From the NCBI RefSeq assembly GCF_034377285.1, contig NZ_CP139715.1:4014001-4078000 (forward strand): DNA of 64,000 nucleotides, written 5' to 3'. Below are positions 38,870 to 47,832 of this stretch, one piece after another. Position 1 is the stretch's first letter, and each line of letters begins with the position of its first letter. The notes below the pieces were generated by a model that saw nothing but the letters and a program-made list of their open reading frames with translations, was not told where the DNA came from and made no database searches. The position numbers were made by a program, and so were the translations under genes. The DNA is from Thalassobaculum sp. OXR-137. Lineage in GTDB: Bacteria > Pseudomonadota > Alphaproteobacteria > Thalassobaculales > Thalassobaculaceae.

Positions 38870-40303
38870 TCAGCCTTTCGACAGGCTGCGGATCTGCGAC
38901 GACTGGGCGATCCGCCCATCGTCGGTATAGGCCTCGTGGTTGTCGTCGATCTCGGCCAGCCGGTAGAGATAGTTGATCATCATCCCGCAGGACTGGCGGA
39001 AGCCGTTGGCGGAGCGGTCGCCCAGCCAGTTGAGCCGCTCCATGCGGGCGCCGTTCGACAGGTGGAAATGCGCCACCGGGTCGCCCGCGCCGTTTCCGCC
39101 GCGCCGCTTCTCGGTGGTGAGGTACTTGGCGGCGCCGCGCATCAGCGGACCCTTCAGCGCCTCCGACAGCTCCTCGTCGTCCCACCAGCCGTCGGTGCCG
39201 AGGGCGACCTTGATCAGCTCCACATCGGACGCTTCCTTGCCGGGCTCGAGCGCCTGAACCAGCGCCTTGCGCTCCGAAGCGGTCAGCGCCGGCACCTCGC
39301 CCTCGTCCAGGCGGGCGCCGAGCCAGCGCCGGTAACCCGGAATCGGCGACAGGGTGGCGAAGATCTTCAGGTTCGGCAGTTCGTTCTTCAGCACGTCGAC
39401 CACGCGTTTGATGAGGAAGTTGCCGAAGCTGATTCCCGCCAGACCGCGCTGGGCGTTGGAGATCGAATAGAAGATCGCGGAGTCGGCGTTCTTCGGATCG
39501 CTGGCCGGCGCATCCTCGTCCAGCAGGGTCTGCACGTTGTCGGACATGCCGGCAACCAGCGCCACCTCGACGAAGATCAGCGGCTCGTCCGGCATGTTGG
39601 GGTGGAAGAACGCGAAGCAGCGCCGGTCGCTGTCCAACCGGTTCTTCAGATCCTCCCAGGACCGGATGGCGTGCACCGCCTCGTAGGCGATCAGCTTCTC
39701 CAGCAGGGCGGCCGGCGCGCTCCAGGTGATGCGCTTCATCTCCAGCAGCCCGACATCGAACCAGGCGGCCAGCAGATCCTTCAGGTCGGCGTCCAGATCG
39801 GCCAGTTCCGGGGTCTCGCGGGCCAGCGGCAGCAGTTCGGCCCGCAGGTCGACCAGGAACTTCACCCCTTCCGGCAGGGCGGTGAAGCGGCGCAGCAGGG
39901 TCCGCCAGCGCGGCGTCAGCGCCGCCCGCAGGGCCCGCTCGGCCTTGCGGCGGCCGGCCTCGTCCTTGGCCTCGCGCAGCTTGGCCATGGCGACCTCGAC
40001 CGCCTGATGGTCGGTGCCGAACTCGGTCGCCAGCAGCCCCAGGAACCGGTGCCGTCCGATCTGGTTCAGGGACAGATAGGAACGGCCCAGATCGGCCGCG
40101 CGCACCCGCGCGGTGACCTCGCCGCCCTTGTCGGACAGGCAGTCCGACATCTGACCGCGGATCTTCTCCAGATCGTCGGACGGCAGGTCCGGCCGCGGTT
40201 CGCCGGTCCAGTAATGGCGGGTGGAAACGGAAATGTCGGACCAGGCACCCCTCAGGTTGCGCAGGGTCCGATCCAGAAAACTCTCAACGGTCGCGTCGCT
40301 CAT
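38870..40303 (-). CDS. malonyl-CoA decarboxylase
   Basis: This enzyme decarboxylates malonyl-CoA to acetyl-CoA and so controls malonyl-CoA level or allows growth on malonate. The 477-residue protein follows the family pattern: an N-terminal helical domain (to about 190) and a C-terminal acetyltransferase-like catalytic domain with CFAFFHPNMPDEPLIFVEVAL, SIFYSISNAQRGLAGISFGN and the end segment HFHLSNGARMERLNWLGD with the conserved His near 410. No malonate transport or CoA-transferase genes are adjacent, so the gene appears to be monocistronic. Confidence 0.9.
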   Translation of the reverse strand: MSDATVESFLDRTLRNLRGAWSDISVSTRHYWTGEPRPDLPSDDLEKIRGQMSDCLSDKGGEVTARVRAADLGRSYLSLNQIGRHRFLGLLATEFGTDHQAVEVAMAKLREAKDEAGRRKAERALRAALTPRWRTLLRRFTALPEGVKFLVDLRAELLPLARETPELADLDADLKDLLAAWFDVGLLEMKRITWSAPAALLEKLIAYEAVHAIRSWEDLKNRLDSDRRCFAFFHPNMPDEPLIFVEVALVAGMSDNVQTLLDEDAPASDPKNADSAIFYSISNAQRGLAGISFGNFLIKRVVDVLKNELPNLKIFATLSPIPGYRRWLGARLDEGEVPALTASERKALVQALEPGKEASDVELIKVALGTDGWWDDEELSEALKGPLMRGAAKYLTTEKRRGGNGAGDPVAHFHLSNGARMERLNWLGDRSANGFRQSCGMMINYLYRLAEIDDNHEAYTDDGRIAQSSQIRSLSKG

Positions 40304-40399
40304 AGCCGAAGCATGCCTCTAACCCGGATTCCCAACAACTGACTTAACCTGCCGTCAGATGCGTTTTTATGACGCCCCCGTTTTCGGCGCCGCCTGCGC

Positions 40400-41995
40400 T
40401 CAGGTCGCAGGCTCCTTCGTGGCCAGCAGACGCAGCTTCGGCCAGGTCTCCGCCGTATGGTTCAGATGCCAGCCGTTGCGCGCGAGGAAGACCGGGTCCC
40501 CGTCGTGATCCTCGGCCAGATCGCCGCCATGGGCGTCGGTGAACCGCTTCAGCTCCGCCGGATCGTCGGCGGCGATCCACCGGGCGGTGTGCAGCCCGGC
40601 GGATTCGAAGGTCACCGGCACGTCGTACTCGGTGCGGATGCGGTCGGCGAGCACCTCGAACTGCAGGGCGCCGACGACGCCGACGATCCACTGGCTGCCC
40701 AGGCGGGTCTTGAACGCCTTGGCCGCACCTTCTTCAGCCAATTGCTCAACAGCGCGCGACAAGTGCTTCATTTTCATAGGATCCAGCGGACGTACCCGCT
40801 GCAGAAGCTCCGGCGCGAAGCTGGGGATGCCCTTGACGTGCAGGTCCTCGCCCTCGGTGAGGGTGTCGCCGATCCGCAGGTTGCCGTGGTTCGGAATGCC
40901 GATGATGTCGCCCGGCCAGGCGTCTTCCGCCACCTCGCGGTCGCGGGCCAGGAACAGCACCGGGTTGTGCATGGTCATCATCTTGCCGCTGCGCACGTGC
41001 TTCAGCTTCATGCCGCGCTTGAAATGGCCGGAGCTGAGCCGCACGAAGGCGATGCGGTCCCGATGCTTGGGATCCATGTTCGCCTGGATCTTGAAGACGA
41101 AGGCCGAGACCTTGTCCTCCGACGGGAGGATCGGCCGCTCGACCGCCGGCTGCGGGCGCGGCGACGGCGCGAACTCGGCCACCCCCTCCAGCAGCTCGCG
41201 CACCCCGAAATTGTTCAGCGCGCTGCCGAAATAGACCGGCGTCATCGTCCCTTCGCGGAACGCCTCAAGGTCGAATTCCGGGCACAGGCCACGGGCCATT
41301 TCGACCTGCTCGCGCAGCTCCTTGACCTGGGCGGCGGGCAGCAGCTCGTCCAGTTTCGGGTCGTCCAGCCCCTTGCACTGGATGCCCTCGGCCGGGCGGT
41401 CGTTGTTGCCCCGCTCCACCAGGATGAGCTGGTCGCGGAACAGGTCGTAGCAGCCCTTGAAGCTGCGCCCCATGCCGATCGGCCAGCTCGCCGGCGTGAC
41501 GTCGAGCGCCAGGGTCTGCTCGACCTCGTCCAGCAGCTCGAACGGATCGCGGCCCTCGCGGTCCAGCTTATTGACGAAGGTGACGATCGGCACGTCGCGC
41601 AGGCGGCAGACCTCGAACAGCTTGCGGGTCTGCGCCTCGATGCCCTTGGCGGCATCGATCACCATGACCGCGCTGTCGACGGCGGTCAGCGTGCGATAGG
41701 TGTCCTCGGAGAAATCCTCGTGGCCCGGCGTGTCGAGCAGATTGAAGGTCCGGCCCATATACTCGTAGGTCATGACCGAGGACGCGACGGAGATGCCGCG
41801 CTCCTGCTCGACCTTCATCCAGTCCGAGCGCGCACGCCGGCGATCGCCGCGCGCCTTCACCGCACCGGCCAACTGGATGGCGCCTCCGAACAGCAGAAGC
41901 TTTTCGGTCAGGGTCGTCTTGCCGGCGTCGGGGTGCGAGATAATCGCAAACGTACGACGCCGATCCACTTCCTCGGCCAGGCTGGGCATGGACAT
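40400..41995 (-). CDS. prfC: peptide chain release factor 3
   Basis: RF3 is a translational GTPase that removes RF1 or RF2 from the ribosome after peptide release. The 531-residue protein has the G1 motif ISHPDAGKTTLTE (about 19-31), the G3 motif DTPGHEDFSEDTYRTL, the G4 motif NKLDREGRDP, and the RF3-specific C-terminal domain (SLAEEVDRRRTFA at the N terminus and TARWIAADDPAELKRF near the end). It stands between malonyl-CoA decarboxylase and the divergent cyclase gene. Confidence 0.95.
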   Translation of the reverse strand: MSMPSLAEEVDRRRTFAIISHPDAGKTTLTEKLLLFGGAIQLAGAVKARGDRRRARSDWMKVEQERGISVASSVMTYEYMGRTFNLLDTPGHEDFSEDTYRTLTAVDSAVMVIDAAKGIEAQTRKLFEVCRLRDVPIVTFVNKLDREGRDPFELLDEVEQTLALDVTPASWPIGMGRSFKGCYDLFRDQLILVERGNNDRPAEGIQCKGLDDPKLDELLPAAQVKELREQVEMARGLCPEFDLEAFREGTMTPVYFGSALNNFGVRELLEGVAEFAPSPRPQPAVERPILPSEDKVSAFVFKIQANMDPKHRDRIAFVRLSSGHFKRGMKLKHVRSGKMMTMHNPVLFLARDREVAEDAWPGDIIGIPNHGNLRIGDTLTEGEDLHVKGIPSFAPELLQRVRPLDPMKMKHLSRAVEQLAEEGAAKAFKTRLGSQWIVGVVGALQFEVLADRIRTEYDVPVTFESAGLHTARWIAADDPAELKRFTDAHGGDLAEDHDGDPVFLARNGWHLNHTAETWPKLRLLATKEPAT

Positions 41996-42101
41996 TTCCG
42001 CTCGGTATCTGGACCGGCGCTAGATAAACCCCGCGCCCGTGATCATCAAGTAAAGGCTCGGCGCTGGACGCCGAGGCGCGGGGCGCTTATGCACCTATCC
42101 G

Positions 42102-43904
42102 ATGTTCTCGCGCAAAAAACCTCTGCTCCGCCCCCGCAGCGTTCCTATCGCCTGGCTCCTGCTCGGCGGCGTCGGCGCGCTCGTGACCCTGTCCCTGGCC
42201 ATCGTGCTCGCCACCGGCTTCATCGCCGCCGGGCAGAACACGGTCGAACTGATCCGGGACCGGGTGGTGGAGGTGATGCGCGTCGTCACCACGCGCACGG
42301 AGACGCATCTGCGCACGGCCGCCGACCATGCCCGGACCGTCGCCCGCATGATCGAGACCGAGCAGTTCGATTTCCGCTCCGGCGATATCGACCGGGTCCG
42401 GCTCACCATGGCGGCGATTCCGCAGATCCGAGGCACCGCCATCGTCCTCAAGGACGGCCGGACCATCCGGATCGGGCGCGAGGATCTGGTCGCCCGCGGG
42501 ACCTGGACCGATATCGGCGTGACCCGGGAGAACTTCGACGCCGTCACCTCGGGGGACAGCGTCACCTGGACCGACCCGATCTGGGCGAAGGATATCGGCC
42601 GTGCCCTGGTGGTGGCCCGCTATCCGATCCGCCGCGACGGTGAGGTCCTGGGTTTCGTCGCCAGCGGCATCACGACCGACGACCTGTCCACCTTCCTGGA
42701 GCGGCTGTCGACGCCGGCGGTCCGCGCCTTCCTGCTCGATTCCGAGAACCGGGTCATCGCCCACCACCGCACCAACTTCAACCTGCCCAGCGACCACAGC
42801 GACGTGGCGCCGACGGCGGAGGAAATCGGCGACGAGGTTCTGGCCGCCTATGTGCGCGGCGATACCGAGAAGACTACCCTGCTGCGCGGGCTGCCGGACC
42901 TGAACTCCGCGGTCGTGCGCGGGGACGACATCGACTACGCGGTCATCACCGCGCCGTTCCGCGCGGTGGCGCCGCTGCAATGGACGGTCGGCGTGGTCGC
43001 CAGCACGGAGAGTTCGGAAATCCTGTTCACCCGGCTGTACGGGATCCTGATCGCCGGCGGCACGGTGCTGGCGCTGACGCTGTTCCTGCTGTGGCGGGTC
43101 GCCCAGTCGGTCCGCCAGCCGGTGACCGCTCTGGCGCTGGCCTCGGACGCGATCCGGCGGCTCGATCTGGACGACATCCCCGACGCGCCGGCGACGACGG
43201 TCTCCGAGCTGCGCGACGCCTCGGCGGCGTTCTACAGCATGGTGAGGGCGCTGCGCTGGTTCGAGCTGTACGTGCCGCGCCGGCTGGTCAAGCGGCTGAT
43301 GGACGCGCCCCAGACCGACGGCTATCCGACCCGCAGCCGCGAGGTCACCGTGATGTTCACCGACATCACGGGCTTCACCGAGCTGTCGGACGGCAAGGAT
43401 GCCCGCGAGATCTCCGAGCTTCTGAACGCCCATTTCTCGCTGATAGCCCGCTGCGTGGAGGCCGAGGACGGCACGATCGACAAATATATCGGCGACAGCG
43501 TCATGGCGTTCTGGGGCGCGCCGAGCCGGCAGGAGGACCACGCCGCCCGCGCGATCCGGGCCGCCGGCGCCATCGCCCGGGCGATCCATGCCGAGAACGA
43601 GGTGCGGACCGCAGGGGACGAGCCCCCGGTGCGGATCCGCATCGGGCTGCACTCCGGCACCGTCGTGGTCGGCAATATCGGGGCGCCGGGCCGGGTCAAC
43701 TACACCCTGGTCGGCGAACCGGTGAACGTCGCCAACCGGATCGAGCAGCTCGGCAAGGAGGTCGATCCAACGGCCGAGATCGTCGCTCTGGCCAGCGACG
43801 TCACGGTGACCGACGCCGGCGGCCCGCCCGCCGACGCGCAGAGCCTCGGCGAGCGCGCCCTGCGCGGGGTGTCCCATCCGATCCGCGTCTGGCGGCTGCG
43901 CTGA
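42102..43904 (+). CDS. membrane adenylate cyclase (Cache-HAMP-class III)
   Basis: The 600-residue protein has a membrane segment (about 15-40), an extracytoplasmic Cache-like sensor domain (about 45-310), a second membrane segment (about 312-332), a HAMP region and a class III cyclase domain from about 400. Catalytic features are present: MFTDITGF and GDSVMAFWG (metal-binding Asp), Lys in IDKYIGD and Thr in NYTLVG (adenine selection, the Lys-Thr type), and the Asn-Arg pair in VNVANRIE. Cyclic AMP production in response to an outside ligand is thus the likely role. It ends 4 bases before the convergent oxidoreductase gene. Confidence 0.88.
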   Translation: MFSRKKPLLRPRSVPIAWLLLGGVGALVTLSLAIVLATGFIAAGQNTVELIRDRVVEVMRVVTTRTETHLRTAADHARTVARMIETEQFDFRSGDIDRVRLTMAAIPQIRGTAIVLKDGRTIRIGREDLVARGTWTDIGVTRENFDAVTSGDSVTWTDPIWAKDIGRALVVARYPIRRDGEVLGFVASGITTDDLSTFLERLSTPAVRAFLLDSENRVIAHHRTNFNLPSDHSDVAPTAEEIGDEVLAAYVRGDTEKTTLLRGLPDLNSAVVRGDDIDYAVITAPFRAVAPLQWTVGVVASTESSEILFTRLYGILIAGGTVLALTLFLLWRVAQSVRQPVTALALASDAIRRLDLDDIPDAPATTVSELRDASAAFYSMVRALRWFELYVPRRLVKRLMDAPQTDGYPTRSREVTVMFTDITGFTELSDGKDAREISELLNAHFSLIARCVEAEDGTIDKYIGDSVMAFWGAPSRQEDHAARAIRAAGAIARAIHAENEVRTAGDEPPVRIRIGLHSGTVVVGNIGAPGRVNYTLVGEPVNVANRIEQLGKEVDPTAEIVALASDVTVTDAGGPPADAQSLGERALRGVSHPIRVWRLR

Positions 43905-43908
43905 CCGC

Positions 43909-44931
43909 TCAGACGTCCAGCCGGCGCCCCGCCTCGCTGGACGCGTAGGCGGCCTCCACCAGCTCCATGTTGCGCAGATAGGCGCGGCCCTCGTTCTGAG
44001 CCGGCGTACCGGCGCGCCAGGCCTCGACGATATGGGCGTTGGTGGCGAACACGCTGTCGCCGCCGAAGCCCCGGTTCTCCCAGGCATAGGCGTGCTCGGC
44101 CTCGGCCCCGCCATGGGGCTTCCAGTAGAGCCGGCCGGCGCCGTCGAGGCGCAGCACGCCGCCCTCCCCCTCCAGCCACATCTCGCCCATGGTCAGCCGG
44201 GTGTTGTCGGCCACGTGGTCGTTCAGCCGGTTGCCGTCGACCAGGCCGGTGCTCCCGCTCTCGAAGCCCAGCAGGATGTAGCCCGCATCCTCGCCGGCGA
44301 GCACCGGATTGATCCGCCGCAGGTCCGCGTAGAGCGTCACCGGCTCGCCCATCAGCATCCGGAAGGTGTCGATCAGATGCACGACGGTCTCGTGCACCAG
44401 GAACCGCGTCATCTGCTGGAAATAGGGCTGGCGGTCGAGATAGGCGCGCGGCCCCTGCCCGTCCCCCGGCCGCATCCGGAAGGCGACCGAGTGCAGCCGG
44501 CCGAACCGGCCGCCGTCGATCGCCCGCCGGGCCTCGCGGAACCAGGGCTGGAAGCGGAAGTTCTCGTGCACCGCCAGCCGGATCCCGGCGGCCTCCGCGT
44601 CGTCCACCAGCCGCCGGGCGGCCTCCAGGTCCGGCGCCAGCGGCTTCTGGCAGATCACGTCGATGCCCCGGGCGGCGCAGAGGGCGACCAGCGGGGCGTG
44701 GGTGGCCGGCGGGGTGACGATGTCGACCAGGCTCGGCCCGGTCTCGTCCAGCATCCGCGCCACGTCGTCGAACACCCGGGCCTCCGGATGATGCCGGGCG
44801 CGGACCGCCTCGGCCCGGGCGGGTTCCCGGTCGCACACCGCAACCACCCGCGCCCCGGGAATGCGGGTCCAGGCCTCATGATGGAACGCCGCGAAATAGC
44901 CGCAGCCGACGATCGCGATCCGGTCGGTCAT
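43909..44931 (-). CDS. Gfo/Idh/MocA-family oxidoreductase
   Basis: A 340-residue NAD(P)-dependent oxidoreductase. The N-terminal Rossmann domain (IAIVGCGYFAAFHHEAW; VVAVCDREPARAEAV; about 1-120) contains ICQKPLAPD with the conserved Lys-Pro, and the C-terminal alpha/beta domain carries VHETVVHLIDTFRML with the His expected in catalysis. The substrate, often a sugar or inositol, cannot be told. No sugar genes are adjacent, and it is flanked by unrelated transcription units. Confidence 0.85.
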   Translation of the reverse strand: MTDRIAIVGCGYFAAFHHEAWTRIPGARVVAVCDREPARAEAVRARHHPEARVFDDVARMLDETGPSLVDIVTPPATHAPLVALCAARGIDVICQKPLAPDLEAARRLVDDAEAAGIRLAVHENFRFQPWFREARRAIDGGRFGRLHSVAFRMRPGDGQGPRAYLDRQPYFQQMTRFLVHETVVHLIDTFRMLMGEPVTLYADLRRINPVLAGEDAGYILLGFESGSTGLVDGNRLNDHVADNTRLTMGEMWLEGEGGVLRLDGAGRLYWKPHGGAEAEHAYAWENRGFGGDSVFATNAHIVEAWRAGTPAQNEGRAYLRNMELVEAAYASSEAGRRLDV

Positions 44932-45008
44932 CCGTACCTCCTGTCAACGCCGTGAGGCTGGTCCAGACGCCGCTTGTGCGCAAGCGCCTGCCATGGCACA
45001 TCGCCCCC

Positions 45009-47534
45009 ATGTTGCGCCCTGCCCTCCTTGTCGGCTTCGCCCTCGCGGTCCTGGGATGGAGCCTCTACGGCCAGCCGGCCCTCGCCCAGCCGACCGGTGC
45101 GCCGTCCGGAAACAGCCTGCAGGAGACGCTGTCGCGCTCCCTGGCCCCCGCCACCAGCCCCGATCTCGAGGGCATTCTGGACGAGGCGGACAGCGACATC
45201 ACCCGCTGGGAACAGGCGCTGGAGATGTTCCGCCTGATCGGCGGGCGGGCGGATCTGAGCCAGGAACAGCTCGCGATCATCCGCACCCAGATCCTCGAAA
45301 CCAAAGGGGTGATCGAGGAACAGCGGCGCCGGCTCGACGCCCATATCTCAGAATTGAACGCCCAGATCGCCTCCCTCGGCCCGGCCCCGGAGGACGGTCT
45401 GGAGCCGGACGCGGTCCTGCGCCGGCGCGGCGAGCTGACGGAACGGCTGCGCGAGATCGAAGGCCGGCACAAGGAAATCGGCCTGCTGATCGAGCTGGCC
45501 GACCAGCTCGTGGAGCGGATCGGCGTCGCCCGGGTCGCGGAACTGCGGGACCGGCTGTTCACCCAGTATCCGACGCCGCTGCGCCCGGACGTGCTGCTGA
45601 CCGGCCTGCGCGACGGGCTGGACGTGCTGGCGCGGATCGTCTCGGCGCCGGTGATGGATCTGCGCCGGTTTCTCGAGCGCGGCACCACGGCGCTGCCGCC
45701 GCTGATCTCCGTGACGCTGGCCGCGCTGGCCTTCTGGCTGGCGTCCCTGTTCTGGCTGGAGCGGCGGTTCGGTCCCCATGGAGAGCCCGGCTCCTATTCC
45801 CGCAAGGTGCTGGCCGCCGTGGTCGTCGCGATCTCCCGCGGGCTGGCGCCGGCGGCGGTGATCGCGGCACCGATCTACGTGACGGACCAGTTGGCGCTCG
45901 CCTCCGGGTTCGCCGCCATCGTCCTGGTATCGGCCCAGGAAGCGCTGGTGCGCTATCTGTTGCTGACCGGGCTGATCCGCGCCGCCCTGTCGCCGCACAA
46001 CACCCCCTGGCGCCTGCCCGACATTCCCGACGCATCCGTCTCGGTGATCTGGCGGCGCTCGCTGATCCTGCTGACGACGCTGCACGTCGCCCTATTCCTG
46101 ATCCAGGTGGCCCAGAACCTGGACATCACGCCGGAGCTGCGCTCGAGCTTCGCCCTGGTGTTCAGCCTGCTGATCGCCACCAACCTGCTCGCGCTGCTGC
46201 GCAGGGTCTATTGGGAGCCCCAGGCGCAGACGGTCTTCGGCGACGACGAGTCCGACGATGCGCGCGCCGGGGTCGATCCGGGAACCGTCATCCGCTGGGT
46301 GCTGATCCTGGTCGCCGTCGCCGGTGTGGCCTTCGCCATCGTCGGCTACAGCGAGGCGGCGATCTGGGTGCTGTCGAAGCTGATCGACATCAGCTTCCTC
46401 GCCCTCGCCCTGATCATGGCACGCGGCCTGATCCGTGATCTGGCCGGCATCGTCGACGACCAGGAGACCCGCCCCCACCGCTGGATCCAGCGCATCGCCG
46501 GGGCGAGCGACACCGCGATCACCCGGACGATCTTCTGGTTCAATATCCTGATCGATCTGGCGACCTTCGCCGCCGCCCTGATCGGCGTGGCGCTGATCGC
46601 CGGCATGAGCGCGGGGGATCTGTACCTGATCGTCCTGCGCACCCTCGACGGCTTCGACGTCGGCTCGGTCCGGATCTCGCCCGGCAGCCTGCTGGCCGGG
46701 CTGGTGGCGTTCTTCGTGGCCCTGGTGATCACCCGGATGATCCAACGCGGGCTGGTGCGCCGGATCTTCCCGCACACCCATATCGACACGGGCGTGCAGC
46801 ACTCGGTGACCGCCGGCATCGGGTATGTCGGCGTGACCCTGGCGCTGCTGACCGGCGTGGCGGTGGTCGGCTTCGACCTGTCGAACCTCGCCCTGATCGC
46901 CGGTGCGCTGTCGGTCGGTATCGGGTTCGGCCTGCAGGCGATCGTCAACAACTTCGTGTCCGGCCTGATCCTGCTGGCGGAGCGGCCGATCAAGGTCGGC
47001 GACTGGATCAAGATCGGCGCCTTCGAGGGCACCGTGAAGCGCATCAACGTACGCGCCACCGAGATCCAGACCTTCCAGCGCTCCGAGGTGATCATCCCGA
47101 ATTCGGAGCTGATTTCCTCGGCCCTGGTCAACTATACCCACAAGGACAAGTACGGCCGGATCGACGTGGCGGTCCCCGTCAGCTACGGCGAGGATCCCAA
47201 GCGGGTCGGCGACATGCTGCTCGAGATCGCGTCCGAGCACCCGATGGTCGCCACCTGGCCGGAGCCGTACCTGTATTTCCACGGGTTCGACGACGTGGCG
47301 ATGCGGCTGCAGCTGCGCGTCTATCTCACCGACATCAACAACTTCCTGACGGTGACCAACGACCTGCATTTCGCGGTGGCAGAGCGCCTGCGCGCCGCCG
47401 GCATCGCCTTCCCGCGGCCGCACACGGACACCCGGCTCCGGCGCGACGACGTCCAGGACCGCATGCTGGGCCCGGTCCCGACGGAACCCGCCTTCGACCA
47501 CCAGGCGCCGAAGGGCGGAGAGATGGACAGCTAG
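45009..47534 (+). CDS. large MscS-family mechanosensitive channel (DUF3772 type)
   Basis: An 841-residue inner-membrane protein. It has a signal peptide (LVGFALAVLGWSLYGQPALA), a periplasmic coiled-coil domain (about 30-170, matching the DUF3772 region), around ten membrane segments and a C-terminal MscS core: the pore helix and beta domain VGIGFGLQAIVNNFVSGLILL then ERPIKVGDWIKIGAFEG (about 635-680) and the alpha/beta domain to about 800. Such channels release solutes on hypo-osmotic shock. An upstream GTG at 44952 would add 19 residues, but the ATG at 45009 gives a normal signal peptide. Confidence 0.9.
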   Translation: MLRPALLVGFALAVLGWSLYGQPALAQPTGAPSGNSLQETLSRSLAPATSPDLEGILDEADSDITRWEQALEMFRLIGGRADLSQEQLAIIRTQILETKGVIEEQRRRLDAHISELNAQIASLGPAPEDGLEPDAVLRRRGELTERLREIEGRHKEIGLLIELADQLVERIGVARVAELRDRLFTQYPTPLRPDVLLTGLRDGLDVLARIVSAPVMDLRRFLERGTTALPPLISVTLAALAFWLASLFWLERRFGPHGEPGSYSRKVLAAVVVAISRGLAPAAVIAAPIYVTDQLALASGFAAIVLVSAQEALVRYLLLTGLIRAALSPHNTPWRLPDIPDASVSVIWRRSLILLTTLHVALFLIQVAQNLDITPELRSSFALVFSLLIATNLLALLRRVYWEPQAQTVFGDDESDDARAGVDPGTVIRWVLILVAVAGVAFAIVGYSEAAIWVLSKLIDISFLALALIMARGLIRDLAGIVDDQETRPHRWIQRIAGASDTAITRTIFWFNILIDLATFAAALIGVALIAGMSAGDLYLIVLRTLDGFDVGSVRISPGSLLAGLVAFFVALVITRMIQRGLVRRIFPHTHIDTGVQHSVTAGIGYVGVTLALLTGVAVVGFDLSNLALIAGALSVGIGFGLQAIVNNFVSGLILLAERPIKVGDWIKIGAFEGTVKRINVRATEIQTFQRSEVIIPNSELISSALVNYTHKDKYGRIDVAVPVSYGEDPKRVGDMLLEIASEHPMVATWPEPYLYFHGFDDVAMRLQLRVYLTDINNFLTVTNDLHFAVAERLRAAGIAFPRPHTDTRLRRDDVQDRMLGPVPTEPAFDHQAPKGGEMDS

Positions 47535-47541
47535 AGGGGTG

Positions 47542-47752
47542 GGCCGGCCCTTCGACACGCCCCTGCGGGGCTGCTCAGGGCGAGGTCAAAACAACAACCG
47601 TCATCCCGAACTCGTTTCGGGACCTCATGCTTCATCATCTGTCCATAGGTCCCGAAACGAGTTCGGGATGACGAAAAGTGAAGTGTTGAGAATGACCTCG
47701 CCCTGAGCAGGACCCCGGATGACAATCCGGGGGACGTGTCGAAGGGCCGGCC
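47542..47752. repeat. three-layer nested palindrome
   Basis: Three pairs of perfect inverted arms are nested: 47542-47559 with 47735-47752 (18 bases), 47571-47587 with 47694-47710 (17 bases) and 47599-47625 with 47647-47673 (27 bases). Small hairpins fill the gaps on each side: CCCC-TGC-GGGG (47560-47570) and CCCCGGAT-GACA-ATCCGGGG (47713-47732). The whole 298-base gap between the channel and ligase genes is essentially this element. The inner arm and the hairpin core resemble dispersed palindromic repeats of alphaproteobacterial genomes. Confidence 0.95.
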
Positions 47753-47832
47753 GCTAGGACTACCGGTCGTCCGCCGCGAACCCGGGCCGGCGGATCTGGA
47801 AGCCGGTCTCGGCAGCCATGGCCGCCCCTCCG

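Noticed and set aside
40304-40399. Short hairpins after the prfC gene as terminator
   Set aside because: The stems are weak and no T tract follows, so no terminator is claimed.
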